64,000 nucleotides of DNA from Mycolicibacterium lutetiense (GTDB lineage: Bacteria; Actinomycetota; Actinomycetes; Mycobacteriales; Mycobacteriaceae). The notes beneath the pieces are model-generated. The model made no database searches and was not told the DNA's origin. It was given only the letters and a program-made list of their open reading frames with translations. Position numbers and translations under genes: made by a program. This document shows positions 9,391 through 17,788 of the stretch, one piece after another. Positions within the stretch are counted from its first letter, which is position 1; each line of letters opens with the position of its first letter. The DNA lies in NCBI RefSeq assembly GCF_017876775.1, contig NZ_JAGIOP010000001.1, positions 248,001 to 312,000 of the forward strand, written 5' to 3'.

Positions 9391-11371
9391 TCCCGGTCGG
9401 GCTCACGGGCACACCTCGCGGTATTCGCGGTACACCGGAGGCCCCGACCCGCTGGCACCGCCGATCGATCTGCGCGACGCGCTCGAGCAGATCGGTCAGA
9501 ACGTCATGGAGGGCAGCTCGCCGCGCCGCGCCCTCTCTGAGCTGATGCGTCGCGGCACCGAGGGGATGCGCGGCACCGACCGGCTGGCGGCCGAGGCCAA
9601 CCGGAAACGCCGGGAATTGTTGCAGCGGCACAACCTTGACGGCACGTTGCAGGAGATCAAGAAGCTGCTCGACGAGGCCGTGCTGGCCGAGCGCAAGGAG
9701 CTGGCCCGTGCCCTCGACGACGATGCTCGGTTCGGCGAACTGCAGATGGAGGCGCTCTCGCCGTCCCCGGCCAAGGCCGTGCAGGAGCTGGCCGACTACG
9801 ACTGGCGCAGCCCCGAGGCGCGGCAGAAGTACGAGCAGATCAAGGATCTGCTGGGCCGCGAGATGCTGGATCAGCGTTTCGCCGGGATGAAGGAGGCGTT
9901 GGAGAACGCCACCGACGAGGACCGGCAGCGGGTCAACGACATGCTCGATGACCTCAACGAGCTGCTGGACAAGCACGCCCAGGGGAATGACTCGCCTGAG
10001 GACTTCCAGAATTTCATGGACAAGCACGGCGAATTCTTCCCGGAGGGCCCGCAGAACATCGACGAGCTGCTGGACTCGTTGGCCAAGCGGGCGGCTGCCG
10101 CGCAGCGGTTCCGCAACAGCCTGTCGGCCGAGCAGCGTGCCGAGCTGGATTCCCTGGCGCAGCAGGCTTTTGGTTCGCCATCGTTGATGAATGCGCTGGA
10201 TCGACTCGACTCGCACCTGCAGGCCGCCCGACCCGGCGAGGACTGGACCGGTTCGGAACGATTCTCCGGTGGCGACCCGCTGGGCATGGGCGAGGGGGCC
10301 CAGGCGCTGTCCGACATCGCCGAGTTGGAGCAGCTGGCCGACGCGTTGTCGCAGAGCTACTCCGGGGCGTCGATGGACGACGTCGACCTCGAGTCGTTGG
10401 CCCGCCAGCTCGGCGACGACGCCGCGATCGACGCCCGCACCCTGTCCGAGCTGGAGAAGGCCCTGGTCAATCAGGGTTTCATCGACCGCGGCTCCGACGG
10501 GCAGTGGCGGCTGTCGCCCAAGGCCATGCGTCAGCTCGGCCAGACCGCATTGCGTGATGTGGCGCAACAGCTTTCGGGTCGACATGGGGAGCGGGACACC
10601 CGTCGGGCCGGCGCGGCCGGGGAGTTGACCGGGGCGACCCGGCCCTGGCAGTTCGGCGATACCGAGCCGTGGAATGTCACCCGCACGGTCACCAATGCGG
10701 TGCTGCGCCAGGCCGGTACCGGGATCGTCGAGCGGCCCATCCGGTTCGCGGTCGAGGATGTGGAGATCTCCGAAACCGAGACCCGCACCCAGGCCTGCGT
10801 GGCGTTGTTGGTGGACACCTCGTTCTCGATGGTGATGGAGAACCGCTGGCTGCCGATGAAGCGCACGGCACTGGCGCTCAACCACCTTGTGAGCACCCGG
10901 TTCCGATCAGATGAGTTGCAGATCATCGCCTTTGGCCGGTATGCCCGCACGGTGACCGCGGGTGAGTTGACCGGGCTAGAGGGCGTGTACGAGCAGGGCA
11001 CCAACCTGCACCACGCGCTGGCCCTGGCGACGCGGCATCTGCGTCGTCATCCCAATGCGCAGCCGGTGGTGCTCGTGGTGACCGACGGTGAGCCCACCGC
11101 GCATCTGGAAGATTTCGGGGATGGGGAGGGGTCTTCCGTGTTTTTCGACTACCCCCCGCACCCGCGCACCATTGCCCACACCGTGCGGGGTTTTGACGAG
11201 GTGGCCCGCCTCGGCGCGCAGGTGACGATCTTCCGGCTGGGCTCCGACCCCGGCCTGGCCCGCTTCATCGATCAGGTGGCCCGTCGTGTGCAGGGCCGGG
11301 TGGTGGTGCCCGACCTCGATGGTCTGGGCGCCGCCGTCGTCGGCGACTACCTGCACTCGCGTCGGCGGTAG
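9383..11371 (+). CDS. VWA-domain protein partner of the MoxR ATPase (Rv0959-like)
   Basis: A 662-residue cytoplasmic protein. The first ~440 residues are highly charged and helical, with probable coiled-coil stretches. The C-terminal von Willebrand A domain (about 465-655) has the metal-ion MIDAS motif DTSFS (LLVDTSFSMVMENRW) and a second acidic loop VTDGEPT. ATG at 9383 overlaps the end of the ATPase gene, so the two are translationally coupled. The pair is conserved in M. tuberculosis at the same position after purH. The substrate protein is not evident from the neighbourhood. Confidence 0.92.
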   Translation: MADPGRAHGHTSRYSRYTGGPDPLAPPIDLRDALEQIGQNVMEGSSPRRALSELMRRGTEGMRGTDRLAAEANRKRRELLQRHNLDGTLQEIKKLLDEAVLAERKELARALDDDARFGELQMEALSPSPAKAVQELADYDWRSPEARQKYEQIKDLLGREMLDQRFAGMKEALENATDEDRQRVNDMLDDLNELLDKHAQGNDSPEDFQNFMDKHGEFFPEGPQNIDELLDSLAKRAAAAQRFRNSLSAEQRAELDSLAQQAFGSPSLMNALDRLDSHLQAARPGEDWTGSERFSGGDPLGMGEGAQALSDIAELEQLADALSQSYSGASMDDVDLESLARQLGDDAAIDARTLSELEKALVNQGFIDRGSDGQWRLSPKAMRQLGQTALRDVAQQLSGRHGERDTRRAGAAGELTGATRPWQFGDTEPWNVTRTVTNAVLRQAGTGIVERPIRFAVEDVEISETETRTQACVALLVDTSFSMVMENRWLPMKRTALALNHLVSTRFRSDELQIIAFGRYARTVTAGELTGLEGVYEQGTNLHHALALATRHLRRHPNAQPVVLVVTDGEPTAHLEDFGDGEGSSVFFDYPPHPRTIAHTVRGFDEVARLGAQVTIFRLGSDPGLARFIDQVARRVQGRVVVPDLDGLGAAVVGDYLHSRRR

Positions 11372-11377
11372 TGCGCC

Positions 11378-11436
11378 CCGAGCGCGACGCACACGTCGTT
11401 TGACCGGGCCGCCGACGACGTCTGCGTCGCACTCGG
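11378..11436. repeat. 59-bp near-perfect palindrome (intergenic)
   Basis: Arms of 22 bp with two mismatches pair CCGAGCGCGACGCACACGTC (11378-11397) with its complement ending at 11436, around a 15-base GC-rich loop. It starts 7 bp after the VWA stop and ends 33 bp before the LpqN gene. No T-run follows. Its core differs from that of palindromes A-E. Confidence 0.75.
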
Positions 11437-11469
11437 CTCTGAAGCGGGCTCGCGTAGTGTCTGGAACCG

Positions 11470-12144
11470 ATGGGGGTCTCAAAGTGTGGTGCCGGTGTAG
11501 TCCTGGTGACGGCCGGGCTGATCCTCAGCGGATGCACCCAGATGACGGATGGCACCGTGACGGCCGGGTTCGATCGGCCTGACGGGTTGTCGGACGCCGC
11601 GTCGGGAGAGTCCGGATACAAGGTCCAAACCTGCGAGCAGTTGCACTCGGATGCCTGGATCGAGGTTCCCGGGATCGGATCCGACCAGCCGAGGGTGCGT
11701 GTGGCGCAACCGCCGGGATGGGTGCCCGCACCTGAGTTCGCCAAGGGCCCAGTCAAATTGGTGCTGCGCAATGAATCCCTCAGCGACGGAGTTTCGAATC
11801 CGGCCGTCTCGGTGTCGATCGGAGATGCGACGGATGGGGACCGGTCGCCCGAGGACCTGCTGACTGAGACCATCAAGGGCTTCCAAGCTGTCGGCGCCGA
11901 GAACATCACCCAGGTGCCGTCCGAGATCTGTGGATTCCCGGCGTTGATGGTCAACTACACGACCCCGCCCGACGACCAGATCAGCAAGACAAGCTACGTG
12001 ACCGCCGTGTCGGTGATGGTGCCGCTCGGAGCGAAGTTCTGGAACATTGTGGCGCTGGCACAGAGCACGGCGCCCAATAACCCCACCTTCATGGCTGACG
12101 CGCAGGTGATGCTGGCGGGGTTGCGGATCGCGATGCCGCGCTGA
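11470..12144 (+). CDS. LpqN/LpqT-family lipoprotein
   Basis: A 224-residue exported lipoprotein with an N-terminal hydrophobic signal ending in the lipobox LSGC (Cys at about residue 21). The mature part resembles the mycobacterial LpqN/LpqT/Rv1016c group, with segments QPPGWVPAPEFAKGPV and ENITQVPSEICGFPALMVNY. It would be anchored in the outer leaflet of the plasma membrane or the periplasm. The same domain type forms the outer part of the kinase encoded 4 kb upstream. Members are linked with cell-envelope biogenesis; a specific partner cannot be named. Confidence 0.85.
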   Translation: MGVSKCGAGVVLVTAGLILSGCTQMTDGTVTAGFDRPDGLSDAASGESGYKVQTCEQLHSDAWIEVPGIGSDQPRVRVAQPPGWVPAPEFAKGPVKLVLRNESLSDGVSNPAVSVSIGDATDGDRSPEDLLTETIKGFQAVGAENITQVPSEICGFPALMVNYTTPPDDQISKTSYVTAVSVMVPLGAKFWNIVALAQSTAPNNPTFMADAQVMLAGLRIAMPR

Positions 12145-12621
12145 TCCAGGCGGCCTAGGAATTGCGCGGCCCGGGTGGATTTCGGGCCAATTCTTCTATC
12201 GGCACCCGACGACCGAAGTTAATTGCGTTTGCAAGGGTGTAGCTGTCGGGTCCAATTCATTTGAAAATGAAATCAATTGGCGGTGCTCCGAGTATTCGGT
12301 TGCCAGTGATATGCATTGTGTTCGTGATCCTTCAAGATCAATTCCGAACCGTGAGCTACCCGCCTGAACTGGGGTGATCGGTCGCAAGGTCGGCAATCGG
12401 CCACTGATTCCGTTACGACGATATTGTGCCGCTACATTCGGAGGCGCTCCGGCGGGATTGTGGCGACTTCGGCTGCGGTATTGGTTAGTCATTGATGGGT
12501 TGATATCGGTTGCAGGAGGGCAAGTCGAGCCTTAGCATTCACAGGAGTTTCTAAGTCGCCGCCGGAGCAGGAGCGGATTCTCGGAAACGGCCGTTCGTCC
12601 TCTAGATAAGGGGCTAGCTAC
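12145..12621. other. 477-bp intergenic region with leader of the first exported paralogue
   Basis: No convincing gene is present. Base composition is less GC-rich than its surroundings. The last 50 bases (12571-12621) resemble the leader of the paralogue at 14596: GGATTCTC, then TCGTCCTCTAGATAAGGGGC before the ATG. The AAGGGG ribosome site lies at 12608-12613. In the paralogue this block folds into a perfect hairpin, but here the pairing is decayed. The rest presumably holds promoter and upstream control sequence. Confidence 0.6.
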
Positions 12622-14193
12622 ATGGCTGTACGTCCGCTTGTCACCACTGCTGCTGCAGTCCTGAGTGCAGGCGCGATAGTTGCCGCGACTCCGGCCCTGT
12701 TCGTCCCTCGTGATCAGATCACCGTCGCCGCCCCGACTGCCGCGATCGCCCCGGCCACGTTGACCCAGGAGCAGATCAATCTGCTCGCACTGTCGTTGCA
12801 GGGGGCGTGGCAATCATTCACCCAGGGTTATGGCGGTCTCTGGTTCCCGGGCCAACGCCCCAAGCCCGCCGCGGCAATCGACCAGGGCGGGTTTCTCTTC
12901 GACGCGAACGACACCCCGCTCTACAACGCAGACGGGACCCGCGCCACGACGGCCGATCTCGAACCGGGCGCTCAGTACTACAACGTGAACAACCAGCCCG
13001 TCTACGAGCTCGACGCGGACGGCCAGATCGCCCTGGAGGACGATCCCGGCAATTGCGCCGCCCCCGGAGCCGTATGCCAAAAGGGCTTCACCGGTCTGGC
13101 GTACTACCTCAGCGACAACATCTTGCCTCTGGGCGATGTGGACAACATCTTCTTCGAGGGCGGCTTCACCGAGCTGGCCCATCAAGCCATCCGCACGGTT
13201 GCTCTGGTCATCGATGCGGTCGATCCGACCGGCCGGCTGGATCTGACCAAGCGCGTCGATGATTTCTTCGAGGGTGGTGCCACGCAACTCGTCGGCAACC
13301 TGCTGCTCGACAACCTTCCTCAGGACGGCTATGCCTACGGCCTGACCAACTCCTTCTTCTTCGGTTACGGCACCAACTCCGGCATCTACGCCGCGTTCAC
13401 CTACGTGGTGGACGCCATCGTGCAGGGCACGCCGACACCCAACCCGAACCTGATCAATCCGCTCGACTCCGGCCCGTCCACCTTCTCGACACAGGAGCAG
13501 AGCAACAGCGACACCATGGTGCTGGCCCAGAAGGCGACCGACCCGACCTCCACCAGCCTGCCGGGGCCCGCGTCGCTGCTGAAGCTGTCGACGCAGTCGC
13601 CGTTCAAGAATCTGGTGAAGTTGCCTTTCAAAGCACCCGCTGTCGACGAGAGCAACCTCGTCAAAAATCTTGACGTGATCGAACAGGACGTGGACCAGGG
13701 CATCGGGAACCCGGTCGAAGGTGGTACCGGCGCCATCCCTCTGGGCATCAAGCTGCCGGCGGCGCCGGAAGCCCCGACGTTCGAGGCCCCTGAGGCCCCC
13801 AAGATTCCCGAGTTCAAGGCACCGGAGTTGAAGTTGCCTGAGTTCAAGGAGCCTGAGGTCAAGCTGCCCGAGGTGAAGGTTCCCGAGGTCAAGCTGCCGG
13901 AGATCAAGGTGCCGCAGCCGAAGGCGCCCGAGGTCACGGTGCCCGAGGTGAAGCCCGACATCACGCCCAAGATCAGGATCACGGTCAAGGACAAAGAACC
14001 CGCGACGGAAGACGGGCCGGCGACGGGTACCGACACCAAGAACGGCAACAAGTCCACCCCACCCATCCTCTTCGGCGACGGCAAGCCGAAAGGGGAGTCC
14101 AACGGCAGCAAGTTCCTGAAGAAGCTGGGCGAGGCCGTCAAGAATGCCACCGGCTCCGATCATGACAAGGGAACCGACAGCGGCGACAAGTAG
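12622..14193 (+). CDS. Exported mycobacterial surface-type protein with Pro/Lys/Glu repeat stalk (paralogue 1)
   Basis: A 523-residue protein whose signal peptide runs from MAVRPLVTTAAAVLSAGA to about residue 36. The globular part (about 45-275) contains GFTGLAYYLSDNILPLGDVD and conserved NIFFEGG and KRVDDFFEGGA segments, shared with the gene at 14596. Residues about 375-445 form a stalk of KLPE/KVPE-type pentapeptides. The C-terminal tail (from about 485) is Lys/Asp-rich and ends TDSGDK. No catalytic motif is seen. The stalk and tail suggest an envelope-spanning or wall-associated protein. A hairpin follows the stop. Function unknown. Confidence 0.85.
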   Translation: MAVRPLVTTAAAVLSAGAIVAATPALFVPRDQITVAAPTAAIAPATLTQEQINLLALSLQGAWQSFTQGYGGLWFPGQRPKPAAAIDQGGFLFDANDTPLYNADGTRATTADLEPGAQYYNVNNQPVYELDADGQIALEDDPGNCAAPGAVCQKGFTGLAYYLSDNILPLGDVDNIFFEGGFTELAHQAIRTVALVIDAVDPTGRLDLTKRVDDFFEGGATQLVGNLLLDNLPQDGYAYGLTNSFFFGYGTNSGIYAAFTYVVDAIVQGTPTPNPNLINPLDSGPSTFSTQEQSNSDTMVLAQKATDPTSTSLPGPASLLKLSTQSPFKNLVKLPFKAPAVDESNLVKNLDVIEQDVDQGIGNPVEGGTGAIPLGIKLPAAPEAPTFEAPEAPKIPEFKAPELKLPEFKEPEVKLPEVKVPEVKLPEIKVPQPKAPEVTVPEVKPDITPKIRITVKDKEPATEDGPATGTDTKNGNKSTPPILFGDGKPKGESNGSKFLKKLGEAVKNATGSDHDKGTDSGDK

Positions 14194-14199
14194 ACAACT

Positions 14200-14223
14200 G
14201 CCCGCATGATTCCCCGTGCGGGC
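14200..14223 (+). terminator. Hairpin after exported paralogue 1
   Basis: GCCCGCA (14200-14206) pairs with TGCGGGC (14217-14223). An alternative pairing GCATGAT/ATCATGC overlaps it. There is no long T-run, so termination strength is uncertain. Confidence 0.55.
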
Positions 14224-14541
14224 ATCATGCGCCCGGCCTAGGGCCACGAGTGGTTGCGCGAGTGTGCCGGGTCGGTACATCCGGTGGATACGCCACGGAT
14301 TCCGTAGGCGATAACCCGCATATTTGTGCCCGCTAGTGCCTCGGCGACGGTATTCGAAGGTAGCTGGATGTGAGTCGTTCGGGAACGTCGCGTTCGGCAT
14401 CGAAATATTTTTCGGACTCGTCCCGCAAAGAACCGCGTTGCGGCGGGGCATCAGGGGCTCCGGTCTCGCATAGAGAGAGGTTGCGGGAGGTGGTGACGGG
14501 AATTACCCTTCTCAAGGACTTTTAAGTTAGTACCTATATGC
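14224..14541. other. Upstream region of exported paralogue 2
   Basis: About 320 bp without a credible gene; small frames on the minus strand lack ribosome sites and domain signals. It should hold the promoter of the gene at 14596. AT-rich patches (for example 14405-14412 and 14519-14537, TTTTAAGTTAGTACCTATAT) are candidates for promoter elements, but I cannot fix one. Confidence 0.4.
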
Positions 14542-14569
14542 CAGGACGGATTCTCAGGAATCCGTCCTG
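14542..14569 (+). promoter_or_regulatory. Perfect leader hairpin before exported paralogue 2
   Basis: A perfect 12-bp stem, CAGGACGGATTC / GAATCCGTCCTG, with a TCAG loop ends 10 bases before the AAGGGG ribosome site (14580-14585) of the gene at 14596. The flanking sequence is partly shared with the leader of the paralogue at 12622. It may be a 5'-UTR structure controlling mRNA stability or translation, or an operator. Confidence 0.6.
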
Positions 14570-14595
14570 CGCTCGAGATAAGGGGCCTCACCCGC

Positions 14596-16263
14596 ATGGC
14601 AGTCCGTCCACTCGTCACCACTGGGGTGGCACTGCTCAGCGCCGGCGCGATTGTTGCCGGAACCCCGGGACTGTTCGTTCCCCGCGACGAGATCACGGTG
14701 GCATCGTCCGCTTCGGACGCTCCTGCGCACCGGACCATGACGGCGGAGCAGATCAACCTCGTCGCGCTCTCGCTCGACGGCCTGTTGAATTCATTCAACA
14801 ACGGCTACGGTGCGCAGTACTACCAGGGCACGGTCACCGCTACTGCCTACGTCAAGAACAGCGAGGGCAAGCTGGTCCGGGCTACCTACGACGAGGACGG
14901 CACCGACGTCCTCTACGACGAGGACGGCTACCAACTCTACGGCGCAGATGTCGACGGCTATCTCGTGCCCGTTACGACTGCCAACCTCGACGCAGACGGC
15001 AAACCCGTCCAGTTCTACTGGGGCAACGGCAATGCCGCCTGGGAGCATGACCCCGGCAACTGCTCCGCAACCGGCGCGGTGTGCCATGACGGGTTCACCG
15101 GTCTGGCCTATTACCTCAGCGACAACATCCTTCCGCTGAACATCCTCGACAACATCTTCTTCGAGGCCGGCGCCAGCGAGTTCGCCTATCTCGGTGCAGT
15201 GATCGGCAGCTCGATCGTCGACGGATTCGACCCGACTCAACGCCTCCAGCTGTCGAAGCGGGTGGATGAATTCTTCGCCGGCGGCGCCGCTTACGTGGCC
15301 TACAGCATTATCAACGACAACCTGCCGGACAACGCGGTCGGCGAATGGGCCAAGGGGCTCAACGGCACCTTCTACGTCGATGGCATCCCGGGCGTCGTCA
15401 ACTACATGGTTGAAACCGTGAAAATGCTGATCGCCGGGCCGGAACCCGAGGAAACCAACAGCCTCAACCTGCCGTCGACGCCGGAAGACGCTGAAGCAAA
15501 ATCGGAAACCGCGTCGGACATCAGCTCCACGAGCCTGCCGAACGTCAGCAAGCTGCTGAACCTGCCGACGAACGTCGAGTCGCCATTCCAGAAGCTTGTG
15601 GAGAAACTCGAAGCGCCTGCCGAGCCCAAGCTCGTCAAGACTCTCGACCTCAAGACACTCGACCTCAAGACCGAGGACATCACGGTCGACAAGACCGCCG
15701 AGGACGTCACCGAGGCAGCTACACCCATCGTCGAGGTCTCGAAGCCCGAGACCCCGGAAGTCGTGGCGCCCAAGCTTCCTGAGCTCAAGCTGCCCGAGAC
15801 CAAGCTCCCGGAAATCAAGCTCCCGGAAATCAAGCTGCCGCAACACGAGATCGAGTCCGTGGACGCCGACGCCGATGAGGCCGCGACTTCGCCGGAGTCC
15901 GGTACCGCGAGCACCTCTGGCACAGAGGCCAAGTCCACCTCCGAGACCAAGTCCACCTCCGAGACCAAGTCCACCTCCGAGACCAAGTCCACCTCCGAGA
16001 CCAAGCCGACGACCGAGACCAAGTCCACCACCGGCACCTCGCTGGTCCGCGACAGCCTGGTGGCCAAGCCCGAGCGCAAGTCCACCGAGCGCAAGAAGTC
16101 TGCCGGTGAGAAGTTCGTCGAGAACGCCACGAAGAATCTGGAGAAGGCGTTCAAGGCAACGCCCAAGACCAAGGCGGGGGCGGACTCGCACGAGAAGGCC
16201 AAGGACGCCAAAGGCGATGCCGACTCCGGCGACAAGGACAAAGGCAAGAGCGCCGACAAGTAG
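14596..16263 (+). CDS. Exported mycobacterial surface-type protein with repeat stalk (paralogue 2)
   Basis: A 555-residue paralogue of the preceding gene. It has the same signal peptide start (MAVRPLVTTGVALLSAGAIV), the same GFTGLAYYLSDNILPL block, and NIFFEAG and KRVDEFFAGGA segments. The stalk has KLPE/KLPET-type repeats (about 395-415) and then a perfect STSETK hexapeptide repeat (about 447-476). The tail is Lys/Asp-rich with DSGDKDKGKSADK at the end. The two genes arose by tandem duplication and have since diverged mainly in the stalk. Function unknown; localisation outside the cytoplasm is well supported by the signal peptide. Confidence 0.85.
   Translation: MAVRPLVTTGVALLSAGAIVAGTPGLFVPRDEITVASSASDAPAHRTMTAEQINLVALSLDGLLNSFNNGYGAQYYQGTVTATAYVKNSEGKLVRATYDEDGTDVLYDEDGYQLYGADVDGYLVPVTTANLDADGKPVQFYWGNGNAAWEHDPGNCSATGAVCHDGFTGLAYYLSDNILPLNILDNIFFEAGASEFAYLGAVIGSSIVDGFDPTQRLQLSKRVDEFFAGGAAYVAYSIINDNLPDNAVGEWAKGLNGTFYVDGIPGVVNYMVETVKMLIAGPEPEETNSLNLPSTPEDAEAKSETASDISSTSLPNVSKLLNLPTNVESPFQKLVEKLEAPAEPKLVKTLDLKTLDLKTEDITVDKTAEDVTEAATPIVEVSKPETPEVVAPKLPELKLPETKLPEIKLPEIKLPQHEIESVDADADEAATSPESGTASTSGTEAKSTSETKSTSETKSTSETKSTSETKPTTETKSTTGTSLVRDSLVAKPERKSTERKKSAGEKFVENATKNLEKAFKATPKTKAGADSHEKAKDAKGDADSGDKDKGKSADK
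15934..16023 (+). repeat. 18-bp tandem repeat (STSETK codons)
   Basis: Four identical copies of an 18-bp unit (15934-16005) encode STSETK. A fifth degenerate copy encodes PTTETK (16006-16023). In-frame copy-number change would lengthen or shorten the stalk without breaking the gene. Confidence 0.9.
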
Positions 16264-16278
16264 CACCTGACTCATACG

Positions 16279-16307
16279 ACGGCCCCCTCCAAAACGGAGG
16301 GGGCCGT
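16279..16307 (+). terminator. Intrinsic terminator after exported paralogue 2
   Basis: A 12-bp perfect stem (ACGGCCCCCTCC / GGAGGGGGCCGT) with a 5-base loop, followed by TGTATTTTC. Confidence 0.9.
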
Positions 16308-16507
16308 TGTATTTTCGCGTGCATGGGCGGCCCTGTGAGTGACCTGTGAGTTCTCATGATGATGTGCCGAACGGCAAGTGAACAACATCGCCAGTACCTA
16401 TCGCGCCTCCTCGCCGTACCTTATGTTCGCTGGCGGGCCAGCGGCAATGTCAGCCGATCGGCTCCAATTCAGCTGTGGCGCAAAGCCAATCACGAGAGGT
16501 TGCAGAC

Positions 16508-17059
16508 ATGGCAAAACATCGGAAGATGTCCGAGCGGTCGGTGCGGACGCGGACATTGGTTGGGGGCGTCATCGCGGGCGGCGCGTTGGCGGTGGCGTTG
16601 CCGACGGGATTGGCGTCCGCTGATTCCAGCGCATCGGGCAATGCGGTGGGTAGGCCTGCCTTCGACAACCCCGCACCGGTAGTCCGGGCCGCCCAGGCTG
16701 CCGGCGACAAGGTGTTCAACCAGACGCCCGGCGTCAACAAGACGCTCGACGACAGCCCACTGGGCGAGGTGTACCACACCAATTTCGGTACCGGGAACTA
16801 CGCCGACCCGAGCAAGGGCGCCAACGGTGCGATCCAGGGCGAGCTGAACGTCAACGCCGGCAAGTACTACTACAACGAGACGCAGAAGTACTCGAATCAG
16901 TACCTCGGCAACAAGATCCTCGCGGACGAGAAGGACCTGCCGGGCACCCTGCCCAAGGCCATCGCCGGGAACGGACCCACCGCCAAGGTGTCCAGCGCTA
17001 AGCCATCCAACGCGAACAAGTCGCTGACCTGCGTCGCCGCCGCGAGCTGCAACCACTGA
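16508..17059 (+). CDS. Exported protein of unknown function, 183 aa
   Basis: ATG at 16508 is preceded by GAGAGG and opens a basic N-region (MAKHRKMSERSVRTRT), a hydrophobic core and an ASA-type cleavage site near residue 37. This is a long Sec-type signal, without a twin-arginine motif. The mature part is hydrophilic, rich in Asn, Gly, Lys and Tyr (for example NAGKYYYNETQKYSNQYLG), and ends with two cysteines (LTCVAAASCNH) that may form a disulfide. I recognise no domain. It stands alone, with an upstream gap of 244 bp and a strong bidirectional terminator after it. Confidence 0.75.
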   Translation: MAKHRKMSERSVRTRTLVGGVIAGGALAVALPTGLASADSSASGNAVGRPAFDNPAPVVRAAQAAGDKVFNQTPGVNKTLDDSPLGEVYHTNFGTGNYADPSKGANGAIQGELNVNAGKYYYNETQKYSNQYLGNKILADEKDLPGTLPKAIAGNGPTAKVSSAKPSNANKSLTCVAAASCNH

Positions 17060-17074
17060 TCGTTCGACATGGGG

Positions 17075-17106
17075 AAAGCGGGCGGGCCTTCGGGCCCGCC
17101 TGCTTT
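17075..17106. terminator. Bidirectional terminator
   Basis: AAAGCGGGCGGGCC (17075-17088) pairs with the GGGCCCGCCTGCTTT region (17092-17106), with one mismatch. It serves the exported-protein gene (+) and the DUF1707 gene (-), whose stop is 4 bases away. Confidence 0.85.
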
Positions 17107-17109
17107 GTC

Positions 17110-17691
17110 TCAGTCGGTCTGGTTGCGGCGTTTCTTGCGCTTGACGCTCACGCTGCCCCATAGCGAGAAACCGCGGATGTGGACCCGCGGTGCCCCGGAC
17201 GTGCCGGATCCGTCGACGCTGTGATCGAAGTTCCCCATCACGCCCATGCCGTCGACATCGACATTCACCTCCGGCGGCACCAGGATGGTCTGCCCACCGA
17301 AGATCGAATAGCTGCGGACATCGACGTCGGGTGCGGTGAAATCGGCATAGCGCAGATCGATCACGCCGCCACCGAAGAGCGCGAACGTCGTCAGCTTCTT
17401 GGGCACGTTCCACCGGCCGCGGCGCTCGAACCCGCTCATGATCGCCAGCAGCAGCGTCGAGGGGGCAGGGCGACATTGGCTTACCGAACAGTTCACGGCC
17501 CCCGGAAGGTCCCGGCTCAACCGGGCCAGATCGTCGTACGTCTGCGCCGCGTAAGCCTTTGCCAGCCGATCCTCGTATTCGGCCATCGGCAGCCGGCCCG
17601 CGGCCGCAGCATCAGTGAGCAGTTGCGCCACCTGAATGCGGTCGGTGTCGGCCGCGCGCATCGACTTGCCCTGAGGCGCTGAAGTGCTCAT
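17110..17691 (-). CDS. DUF1707 protein with LiaF-like C-terminal domain
   Basis: A 193-residue protein. The N-terminal DUF1707 domain (about 10-65) shows the typical MRAADTDRIQVAQLLTDA and LPMAEYEDRLAKAYAAQTYDDL pattern. The C-terminal half (about 95-185) is beta-rich with IFGGQTILVPP and matches the LiaF/cell-wall-active antibiotic response domain. Many relatives have transmembrane helices between these parts, but here the link is short and no helix is obvious, so the protein may be soluble. ATG at 17691 is chosen because it starts the DUF1707 domain correctly. A role in envelope-stress sensing is inferred from the LiaF-like part. Confidence 0.85.
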   Translation of the reverse strand: MSTSAPQGKSMRAADTDRIQVAQLLTDAAAAGRLPMAEYEDRLAKAYAAQTYDDLARLSRDLPGAVNCSVSQCRPAPSTLLLAIMSGFERRGRWNVPKKLTTFALFGGGVIDLRYADFTAPDVDVRSYSIFGGQTILVPPEVNVDVDGMGVMGNFDHSVDGSGTSGAPRVHIRGFSLWGSVSVKRKKRRNQTD

Positions 17692-17788
17692 CGGTGTCGA
17701 GCCTACGACGATCGCTGTCACATGCAAGACCAGTGGCCTACCTGTGTTGCGACGGTTGCGGCAATGGACCCCACTCGGTGCCGACGAT

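Noticed and set aside
8729..10885. Long open frame (718 codons) opposite the MoxR/VWA genes
   Set aside because: Low-complexity Arg/Pro/Gln composition and full overlap with conserved genes; a shadow frame.
12196..12492. 98-codon minus-strand frame in the gap before exported paralogue 1
   Set aside because: Starts without a ribosome site, ends in the leader of nothing, and composition is not protein-like.
12814..14451. Minus-strand frame opposite the exported paralogue 1, and a similar one at 14791-16275
   Set aside because: Leu/Gly/Asp-rich repeats are the reverse of the KLPE/STSETK stalk codons. There is no start signal and no independent domain.
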